This document shows, piece after piece, positions 10,598-16,705 of a stretch of 39,398 nt of DNA (the stretch's first letter is position 1; the number at the start of each line of letters is the position of its first letter). The notes below the pieces were generated by a model. It was not told where the DNA came from. It worked only from the letters and a program-made list of their open reading frames with translations, and ran no database searches. A program made the position numbers and the translations under genes. The stretch is from positions 1-39,398 of the forward strand of contig JALCRM010000016.1 of assembly GCA_022652545.1 (NCBI GenBank), written 5' to 3'. The DNA comes from Lachnospiraceae bacterium (GTDB lineage: Bacteria > Bacillota > Clostridia > Lachnospirales > Lachnospiraceae).

Positions 10598-11494
10598 TTA
10601 CTTTTCCTCCTTCTTGAAAGATCCGTTCAGATAGAGCTGTATAAAGTTGATGATGAGGCCGATCACCATGAGGACGACACCGACTGCACACGCATAGCCC
10701 ATCTGGTCTTTCTCGATGCCGCGCTTGTACAGGTAGCCCACGATGGTAAGTCCGATATTGTTCGGCGAACTGTTGCCGGCCCACAGCATGAAGCTTTCAA
10801 GGAACATGGCAAGTCCCGCATAGATACTGATCGTCAGCACGTAGATCGTCGTAGGACGGATCAGCGGCAGCGTAATATATCTGAATTTCGACCAGCCTGA
10901 GGCGCCGTCCATCTCTGCCGATTCATACAGTTCCTTGTCGATGGATTTGAGACCTGAAAGGAAGTAGAGCATATTGACGCCCGTCCACCTCCAGCAGCAC
11001 AGGAGCAGCAGGGCGATCTCGCTGGTCCACTTGATCTTCAGCCACTTGACGGTCTGCAGGCCCAGCTGCGTCATCAGCACATTCATCTGTCCTGTCTTAT
11101 ATTCGGAAAACATCAGGCGGAACAGTGTGCCGGAAATAACGACGGAAGTCAGGGCGGGGATATAAAGGACCGCCTTCCATACACCCTTTGCCTTTACGAG
11201 ATTGCTGTCCATCAGGACGGCAAAAAGCATCGGGAACGGGATCAGCAGTAGACAGGTGAAAAGCATATATTCAAAGCTGTTTGCCAGGGCAATGTGGAAC
11301 ACGCTGTCCTTCAGGAGCTTTGCGTAGTTTTTGAACCCGACCCACTGTACCGTGATCGCGCCTATGTTCTGAAAACTCATTACGATCGCGCTGATCAGCG
11401 GATAGACCCAGAAAATGATAAAGCTCAGTATAAACGGCAAAACAAAAACGTAGGGCGCAGTTTTCTGCGAGTAAAGGAATTTCTTAGCCTTCAT
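10598..11494 (-). CDS. CUT1 carbohydrate ABC transporter permease (MalF/AraP-like)
   Basis: Partner permease of the sugar importer. It starts KKFLYSQKTAPYVFVLPFILSFIIFWVYPL, the usual first membrane segment of the UgpA/MalF type, and has about six hydrophobic segments. The EAA loop is textbook: YESAEMDGASGWSKFRYITLPLIRP split across residues about 185-215. Two ATGs lie in tandem (11497 and 11494). AAGGAG ends two bases before the first and five before the second, so I prefer 11494 (298 aa). A terminator-like hairpin lies between it and the binding-protein gene upstream. No ATP-binding subunit is encoded in the cluster, so a shared MsmX/MsmK-type ATPase is expected elsewhere. Confidence 0.92.
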   Translation of the reverse strand: MKAKKFLYSQKTAPYVFVLPFILSFIIFWVYPLISAIVMSFQNIGAITVQWVGFKNYAKLLKDSVFHIALANSFEYMLFTCLLLIPFPMLFAVLMDSNLVKAKGVWKAVLYIPALTSVVISGTLFRLMFSEYKTGQMNVLMTQLGLQTVKWLKIKWTSEIALLLLCCWRWTGVNMLYFLSGLKSIDKELYESAEMDGASGWSKFRYITLPLIRPTTIYVLTISIYAGLAMFLESFMLWAGNSSPNNIGLTIVGYLYKRGIEKDQMGYACAVGVVLMVIGLIINFIQLYLNGSFKKEEK

Positions 11495-11547
11495 CATGTC
11501 TCCTTCCGGAATGCACCCCGCCGGATCTGCAGGTATGTATTCCTGTT

Positions 11548-11591
11548 AAAAAAGGGTGTCGCGGGCAGCGCCGCCGCCTTGGACACCCTTT
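11548..11591 (-). terminator. Intra-operon terminator/attenuator between binding protein and permeases
   Basis: On the minus strand the arms (11582-11591 and 11551-11560, AAAGGGTGTC) form a 10-bp stem around a GC-rich 21-base loop with an internal GGC/GCC helix, followed by six T residues (11548-11553). It lies downstream of the binding protein gene (stop at 11664) and upstream of the first permease. Partial termination here would give more binding protein than permease. Confidence 0.75.
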
Positions 11592-11663
11592 ATCCTTATC
11601 TGGTACTTACTCCGTCCGGAAACTGCAGCCTTTCAGCAAAGCAGCTTCCGAACCGGTACTGGA

Positions 11664-13166
11664 TTACTCTTCAAGTTCGATCGCGTCCTGCGCTTCCTGC
11701 AGAGCCTGGTCTACATCCTCGCTGTCCTCCAGTACTGCATTCAGTGTCGTGGTATTCATCTGGTCATTGATCGCCGGGCTGATCTTAACGGTCATGATCG
11801 TACCGATCTCATCCTTGATGGAAGCCAGTACATCGTACGGATAGTTCTGGAAGAACTGGTTGTACTGGTTGGTCTTGTCGTGTGCAAAGGTGTCATCGGT
11901 CCAGAGAGAGATGTTGCAGACATCGAATCCAAGCTGATTCCAGATCTCCTGCTCACCTTCGGGGCTCATCTTTGCATAGCACAGGAAGTCTGCTGCAAGG
12001 GAAGGATCCTTGGACTGCTGGGTAACAACCGTGCCGGTGCCGCCGATACCTACGGAGCACTTCTGACCGTCTTCAAACACAGGGCACTTCGTGATGTACC
12101 AGTTGCCCTTTTCATCAGGCATATAGTTGATGAAACGGCTCATGTACCACATAGCCTTCGGGAAGGAGACGATGTTGTGGTCCAGAATGTTCTGGTAGCC
12201 GGCTTCAAGGTCTACATGGCCATCCGGAGAAACTTCTGCGACGCCGTCCTTGAGCCATTCCTGCTGCATGGTGAGCATGTTTTTCACAGAGTCGAGCTGT
12301 ACGTTGGCTGTTCCGTCAAATCCGCCGGTCCAGTCTTCGCCGTACTCTGCCATTGCCAGCCACATCCAGTCGGTTCCGCCCGTATCAGCAGAAGTGAAAT
12401 ACTTTCCGTCTGCGGTATTGGCAGCGATGTACTTCTTGCCGAGTGCGGTGTAGTCGTCCCAGGTCTTGACTGCATCAACATCGTCCTTGGTGATGCCGTA
12501 CTTGTTCAGTTCCGCCATATTCCAGTACATGACTGTAGCGCCCACGTGGAAAGGTGCGCCGTACTGTTTTCCGTCAGAGCCCTTGTAGGCTGCCAGACGG
12601 GACTGCAGCATATCGGATGCATACGGCTTCATGGCGTCATCAAGAGGATAAAGCCATGTGTCGAGGCCTTCGTAAATATTCGGGACCTGGCCCATTTCCA
12701 CATCGCAGATATCCGGTGCGCCTGTGCCGGCCTTGAGGGACATAAGCAGCTTGTTGTGCATGTCGGAATACGGATAAGTCGTGAATGTGACTTCGATCTG
12801 CTTGTCAGGATTCTCCTTATTCCATTTGTCTACCATGCCTGCGTAGAAAGAGTTGTGTGCTTCTACGAAAGACCACATTTCAAAGTGTGTGCCGGATGCA
12901 TTGCCGACTGTGGTGACCGCAGTGGGCTGTACTTCGGAACTGGCCGCAGCGGAAGCATCTGATGTTTCTGCTGCAGAAGCCTCCGATGTTGCATCAGCCG
13001 AAGCTTCCGAACTTGCCGCTGCCGCTGCTGCAGACGTTGCTGCAGAACCGGAAGTGACCGTGGCATCTGATACCGAGCCTTCGGGTGCGTTGGTGCTGCC
13101 GCAGCCGACGACCATGGAAGCCACCATTGTCGCGCTAAGAACCGCACTGAGTAACTGTTTCTTCAT
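11664..13166 (-). CDS. CUT1 extracellular sugar-binding lipoprotein
   Basis: Substrate-capturing lipoprotein of the ABC importer. The signal peptide (MKKQLLSAVLSATMVASMVVGC) ends in the lipobox VVGC with lipidated C22. It is followed by an Ala/Ser/Glu-rich low-complexity linker to about residue 88 that would hold the domain off the membrane. The rest is a type 1 extracellular solute-binding fold (FEMWSFVEAHNSFYAGMVDKWN..., ITVTFTTYPYSDMHNKL-like region, GIGGTGTVV). At 500 aa it is longer than typical because of the linker. GGAGG lies about nine bases before the ATG. It is the first gene of the transporter operon, behind a structured leader and a promoter at 13396-13423. The ligand is inferred to be an arabino-oligosaccharide. 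Confidence 0.93.
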   Translation of the reverse strand: MKKQLLSAVLSATMVASMVVGCGSTNAPEGSVSDATVTSGSAATSAAAAAASSEASADATSEASAAETSDASAAASSEVQPTAVTTVGNASGTHFEMWSFVEAHNSFYAGMVDKWNKENPDKQIEVTFTTYPYSDMHNKLLMSLKAGTGAPDICDVEMGQVPNIYEGLDTWLYPLDDAMKPYASDMLQSRLAAYKGSDGKQYGAPFHVGATVMYWNMAELNKYGITKDDVDAVKTWDDYTALGKKYIAANTADGKYFTSADTGGTDWMWLAMAEYGEDWTGGFDGTANVQLDSVKNMLTMQQEWLKDGVAEVSPDGHVDLEAGYQNILDHNIVSFPKAMWYMSRFINYMPDEKGNWYITKCPVFEDGQKCSVGIGGTGTVVTQQSKDPSLAADFLCYAKMSPEGEQEIWNQLGFDVCNISLWTDDTFAHDKTNQYNQFFQNYPYDVLASIKDEIGTIMTVKISPAINDQMNTTTLNAVLEDSEDVDQALQEAQDAIELEE

Positions 13167-13182
13167 ACTTTTACCTCCGTGA

Positions 13183-13276
13183 GGAGAATCTTCAGATTCT
13201 CCGAATCGGGCAGCCGGTGCCGCTCTCCGGCACCGATGCTGCTATTTGAAAGTACCGCATCCGCGGCACTTTCAAA
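13183..13276 (-). ncRNA. Three-hairpin structured mRNA leader of the binding-protein gene
   Basis: The last 110 bases before the binding-protein ATG contain three consecutive hairpins: 13245-13276 (nine plus four base pairs with one mismatch, loop of four), 13215-13235 (seven pairs, loop of seven) and 13183-13202 (eight perfect pairs GGAGAATC, loop TTCA). The last ends about ten bases before the ribosome binding site. A second GGAGGTAA, like the true ribosome binding site, lies just upstream of the first hairpin. This could be a stability element or a cis-regulatory RNA; it matches no riboswitch consensus I know. Confidence 0.5.
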
Positions 13277-13301
13277 TTCTTACCTCCGCGATAATCCTTT
13301 A

Positions 13302-13395
13302 GCATTTAGTGAATTGCTTTTGATTCGTGCCAACATTTAGTGCTTTTGTAAAAAATCCCGGCCGGGAACTTGTGCATTTTGCACTAAATTTGTGC
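13302..13395. repeat. Cluster of ATTTAGTG operator-like words and GCAC palindromes
   Basis: CATTTAGTG occurs at 13303-13311 and 13334-13342, exactly 31 bp (three helical turns) apart. The inverted form CACTAAAT is at 13382-13389, within the 15-bp near-palindrome GCACTAAATTTGTGC, next to GTGCATTTTGCAC. The last two directly follow the -10 element of the transporter promoter, so a bound protein would cover the transcription start. Confidence 0.55.
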
Positions 13396-13423
13396 ATTAT
13401 ACCCTGTTTTGTAAACTTTTCAG
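13396..13423 (-). promoter_or_regulatory. Promoter of the arabino-oligosaccharide transporter operon
   Basis: On the minus strand a perfect -10 TATAAT (13396-13401) with a -35-like CTGAAA (13418-13423) at 16 bp. The start site would be near 13389, giving a leader of about 220 bases. The GCAC palindromes overlap the start site. Confidence 0.65.
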
Positions 13424-13617
13424 CGCTGTTTCTGCCAATAATATGCAATCGTACCGACTGGGTGTCAATATTAATTTTAGATTTTCCTAATATATTTTTC
13501 TTTTCCCTAAACTATGCTAAGTTTTTAACGATCTTTTCCTCTTTCTGAAGGCACCTGCTTTTCCTAAAAGGCCTGAATACGCCCTTTGTCACGATCCCGC
13601 CGCTCTGTTAAATCCTG

Positions 13618-13647
13618 TTGACTGACACTGCGCACTTTGACTATAAT
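13618..13647 (+). promoter_or_regulatory. Promoter of the ArsR-like regulator gene
   Basis: TTGACT (13618-13623), 18-bp spacer and TATAAT (13642-13647). The start would be near 13654, leaving a leader of about 150 bases that includes a short open frame (13680-13808). CTGCCG after the start and CGGCAGG followed by five T residues near 13733-13743 could pair at long range. Confidence 0.7.
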
Positions 13648-13679
13648 AAAAAAAGAATCTGCCGAAGGGAGTCCGGAGG

Positions 13680-13808
13680 ATGAGTCTTTTAGCCTTTTGT
13701 AAAGTTCTAAATATAATTGGTACGCCTAATTCCGGCAGGTTTTTCCGCAAAACAGTCATTAAGAAACAGAAGTTCCGTCAGAGTCAGAAGGGAGAGCAGA
13801 CATCATGA
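13680..13808 (+). CDS. Possible 42-codon leader ORF ahead of the regulator
   Basis: An ATG at 13680 has AAGGGAG eight bases upstream (13665-13671) and opens a 42-codon frame that starts MSLLAFCKVLNIIGTPNSG. It ends in TGA at 13806-13808, overlapping the regulator's ATG at 13805 as ATGA. The peptide is basic and has no recognisable domain. The coupling geometry and ribosome binding site are the only support. It could be a translated leader that regulates the downstream gene, or chance. Confidence 0.3.
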   Translation: MSLLAFCKVLNIIGTPNSGRFFRKTVIKKQKFRQSQKGEQTS

Positions 13809-14734
13809 TGCACATCACATCGCTGGACGACGGCCTGGAGGTATTCAAATCGCTTGGTTCGGAAGTCCGCATCCAGATCATAAAGGCTCTGCTTGAAAAC
13901 GACGGCATGAATATGAACGAACTCGCGAGCCATCTGCATATTACGAACGGTGCGCTCACAAGCCATATCAAGCGCCTCGAGGACTGCGGAATTGTCACGG
14001 TATCCCAGGAGGCCAGCGGCCACGGCAACCAGAAGATCTGTTCCGTACACCTGGACTCCATTCTGATCGATCTGAAGGACGACAGCGTCAATGAAAAAAA
14101 TGTCTATCGTACACAGGTCAAGGTCGGCCACTACACCGATTATCAGGTCTACCCCACCTGCGGCCTGGCTTCCTCTGTTTCTCTCATAGGAGAAGTTGAC
14201 GACGCGCGTTACTTTGCGCACCCCGACCGCTACAATGCGGATATTCTCTGGTTTACCAAAGGATTCGTGGAATATGTGATCCCCAATTTTATCCCGGCTT
14301 CCAGCCGTATCGACCAGATCAGCATCTCCCTGGAACTGGGATCGGAAGCTCCGGGCTGCAACGACGTCTGGCCGTCCGACATTCACTTTTACCTGAATGG
14401 GCAGTGTCTCGGACATTGGACTTCGCCCGGGGATTTCGGCAACGTAAAGGGGCTCTTCACCCCGGACTGGTGGTATCCGAACTGGAACCAGTACGTTCTG
14501 CTCAAGCTCCTTGTGATCAACCACAAGGGTTCTTTCATCGACGGACTTCGGATCTCGGATATCAATATCGACAGTTTCAAGCTGGATGATCACAGTATCG
14601 TCAAATTCCGCCTGGCCGTGCCGGAAGATGCCGCACACGTGGGCGGACTCACGATCTATGGAAAAAACTTCGGCAACTACAGGCAGGACATCGACGTGCG
14701 TATCAGCTACAGTCCGGTCGACGTCCAAAAATGA
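13805..14734 (+). CDS. ArsR-like winged-helix regulator with C-terminal beta-rich sensor-like domain
   Basis: Residues about 8-85 form an ArsR-type winged helix (SLGSEVRIQIIKALLEND, then NELASHLHITNGALTSHIKRLE as the recognition unit). The remaining 220 residues are unlike classical ArsR metal sensors, and I see no metal-binding cysteine pair. They are rich in aromatic residues and beta-strand patterns (GHYTDYQVYPTCGLAS, LFTPDWWYPNWNQY, YLNGQCLGHW, GGLTIYGKNFGNY) and read like a carbohydrate-binding beta-sandwich, so I infer a sugar-sensing regulator. It is divergent from the transporter operon and convergent with the DUF6171/GH43 pair (28-bp overlap with DUF6171), so an arabinose or arabino-oligosaccharide effector is likely. 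ATG ATG stand in tandem; GGAG lies ten bases before the first. Confidence 0.75.
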   Translation: MMHITSLDDGLEVFKSLGSEVRIQIIKALLENDGMNMNELASHLHITNGALTSHIKRLEDCGIVTVSQEASGHGNQKICSVHLDSILIDLKDDSVNEKNVYRTQVKVGHYTDYQVYPTCGLASSVSLIGEVDDARYFAHPDRYNADILWFTKGFVEYVIPNFIPASSRIDQISISLELGSEAPGCNDVWPSDIHFYLNGQCLGHWTSPGDFGNVKGLFTPDWWYPNWNQYVLLKLLVINHKGSFIDGLRISDINIDSFKLDDHSIVKFRLAVPEDAAHVGGLTIYGKNFGNYRQDIDVRISYSPVDVQK

Positions 14735-15000
14735 CCGGGACAGTCAGCATTTTTCTTTGCCGCCCTGTATTCCACGTAACAGCCGCAGAGCAGACACATG
14801 CCTTCAAACAGACGCTCGCAGCCTTTGCATACGGAAAGCCGCCCGGCTGTAATTTGTTCAGCAGCCCTCTCCTCAGCAGGAATGGCGGCGACCAGTTCCG
14901 ACACATCCGAAAAACGGGCGCTGTCCGCAAGTTCTCGCGTCAGGCAGCGCCGACAGATCCGTAACTCCGCATTTTTCTCTTTCTCTTCTGCCCCGTTCAT
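14707..15000 (-). CDS. DUF6171-like small cysteine-rich protein
   Basis: A 97-aa protein with paired cysteines in the order CRRC, CKGC, CLLCGC and C, and the closing pattern GMCLLCGCYVEYRAA...CPGHFW. I recognise this as the DUF6171 pattern common in Lachnospiraceae; it probably folds around zinc. The function is unknown. Its start overlaps the GH43 stop as ATGA, so it is translationally coupled to that enzyme. Its 3' end overlaps the convergent regulator gene by 28 bp. The coupling to a secreted arabinanase may be positional only. Confidence 0.75.
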   Translation of the reverse strand: MNGAEEKEKNAELRICRRCLTRELADSARFSDVSELVAAIPAEERAAEQITAGRLSVCKGCERLFEGMCLLCGCYVEYRAAKKNADCPGHFWTSTGL

Positions 15001-16520
15001 TTCTGCTTCCCGAAATAGTGCACTCCCCAGACCGTCTCGTTATTTGTCCCCGCCGCAGTAAGACACATCGTGTCGTTGCCGGACTCATCCGTCATTTCGA
15101 CCATCACGCCGCTGAAAGTATTGCCGCCGTAAGTGATCGTCACATAAGGCGTGCCCTTTTCCAGCGCCCATGTGCCGCTTTCGTCGCCTGACACCGTGCC
15201 GTCCGCTGCCAGGGTAACTGTCTCGCATTTGTGGACCTTCCGCGATATGTCCGTGCCGTGATCCACAAGATAATAGGTGCCTGCAGCGTATTTTGCCGTA
15301 TATCCCTTTTCATTCAGCGTCTCACCTGACGTCGCGAACGGGGCGGCGACCAGCCAGCCCTCTTTGTTGGCAAAAAGCTGGTGCACGCGGGGCTCGTGGA
15401 ATTCCGTTCCGTTTTTGAAGCGCTGGTGATAGACTACGTACATTTTTCCGCTCTCGCTGTCGATAAAGGCGGACTGCCCGCCCGGCGCCATGTATGTGTC
15501 CATCATATCCGGGAAGGTGTAATTACCCATCATCTTCAGGCCGTAGGTCGAATGATCCACAACCGTACCCAGTGTCTGCCCTTCTGTGTCTTCGTACGGG
15601 CCGTCCACTTCTTTGGAGCGGAACAGACGGATCTGATAGCCTCCCTTGGCCTGCAGCTGTCCGTAGGAAACAAACTGGTAATAGTAGTCGGTCGACGGAT
15701 CGTAAAGAATGTACGGGCCTTCGATGGAATTGTGCCCGCCGCCCAGCAGGTGTTTGCCGTAATATGCGTCCACTTCGTTGTCGGCGTCCTCGGCGGGATG
15801 GATCGGGTAGCCCGTGCTCTCATCGATCTGCAGCAGGAAAATACCTCCGGACCAGGAGCCATAGCACATCCACATTTTTCCGTCCCTGTCGTAAAACACG
15901 GTGGGGTCGATGCAGTTCGGCCAGAGCAGGTTGTCGTAATCGCTGCCGTCCAGATAGTTCTTCAGTTCCTTTTTGTCGTGGTACTTGTAAAAATCCGTTT
16001 GTTTGACGGTCTGGTACGTGAAGCCGGAATCCAGGATGATATCCTTGAAGGTGTAGGGCCCTTCGGGTGCATCTGCGGTGGCAAAACAGAGCGAGGATTT
16101 TTTGTACGTCGACGAGGTGCAGAAATACATCATATATTTGCCCATGGTCTTGTTGTAAATGACGTCCGGAGCCCAGACGGAATACCAGTTGTCCTCGTTT
16201 TTACCGACGTACGAAAATGCCTTCAGGTCTGCGTCGAACAGGTTTGTGAAAAGCTTGTTCTTCGCATCCACACCGGTGGAAAAGGTGGTCCAGCTCTTAA
16301 GGTCCGTCGACTTTGCCGATTCCATGTGCGAACCGAAGATGTAATAGTTCTCTCCCACCTGCAGGATCGAGGGATCATGTACGGACGCGCCGGCCGACCA
16401 GGTCGTCTTTGTCGCTTTGATCTCATCCGCCGTCATCTCCGCCTTTGCAGCGCCGCTGCCGCAGGCACATGTGAGCAGTGCAGCCATTGCAGCCAGGACC
16501 AGATAAACCGCCTTCTTCAT
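14997..16520 (-). CDS. GH43 endo-alpha-1,5-L-arabinanase, lipoprotein
   Basis: Surface-anchored enzyme expected to cut the alpha-1,5 backbone of arabinan. The signal peptide MKKAVYLVLAAMAALLTCAC carries a lipobox with lipidated C20. The five-bladed propeller of GH43 is marked by catalytic base D49 in VHDPSI, the pKa modulator D205 in CIDPTVFYD and the acid E267 in NSIEGPYIL. A C-terminal beta domain follows from about residue 395 (YTAKYAAGTYYLVDHG to the end). The frame can open at a TTG (16523), but the ATG at 16520 has GGAGG eight bases upstream, giving 507 aa. It is the only glycosidase in the island with an export signal, so it should make the oligosaccharides that the importer takes up. 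Confidence 0.92.
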   Translation of the reverse strand: MKKAVYLVLAAMAALLTCACGSGAAKAEMTADEIKATKTTWSAGASVHDPSILQVGENYYIFGSHMESAKSTDLKSWTTFSTGVDAKNKLFTNLFDADLKAFSYVGKNEDNWYSVWAPDVIYNKTMGKYMMYFCTSSTYKKSSLCFATADAPEGPYTFKDIILDSGFTYQTVKQTDFYKYHDKKELKNYLDGSDYDNLLWPNCIDPTVFYDRDGKMWMCYGSWSGGIFLLQIDESTGYPIHPAEDADNEVDAYYGKHLLGGGHNSIEGPYILYDPSTDYYYQFVSYGQLQAKGGYQIRLFRSKEVDGPYEDTEGQTLGTVVDHSTYGLKMMGNYTFPDMMDTYMAPGGQSAFIDSESGKMYVVYHQRFKNGTEFHEPRVHQLFANKEGWLVAAPFATSGETLNEKGYTAKYAAGTYYLVDHGTDISRKVHKCETVTLAADGTVSGDESGTWALEKGTPYVTITYGGNTFSGVMVEMTDESGNDTMCLTAAGTNNETVWGVHYFGKQK

Positions 16521-16592
16521 CAAGATAACCTCCGTACCTTCCGACTGAAAACTTCCTCTTGCCTTTTATTCAAAACTAAATTACTTTATTAT

Positions 16593-16605
16593 TATCTTAA
16601 AGATA
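16593..16605. promoter_or_regulatory. Palindrome TATCTTAAAGATA between divergent GH43 and GH51 genes
   Basis: A 13-bp perfect inverted repeat with a single central base, in a short AT-rich divergent intergenic region. The word ACTAAAT, shared with the transporter promoter, lies next to it at 16575-16581. It may be an operator or part of overlapping promoters; I could not fix -35/-10 elements. Confidence 0.35.
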
Positions 16606-16705
16606 TTACTGCGAAAGGTAAAGAGGTTTTTCGTTTTCCGGTATCACGGCATCCGCCTGTCGGCAAAGTCGCCACAGAGCACCGTTTCGAGAGGAAAGGA
16701 GCATT

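Larger units (their letters stand above)
13167..13679. other. Long divergent regulatory region between transporter operon and ArsR-like regulator
   Basis: About 510 bp without a clear gene. It holds the transporter-operon promoter (13396-13423), the structured leader, three ATTTAGT/ACTAAAT words, the palindromes GTGCATTTTGCAC (13372-13384) and GCACTAAATTTGTGC (13381-13395), and the promoter of the regulator (13618-13647). The stretch 13425-13600 is AT-rich and shows nothing I recognise. Confidence 0.7.
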
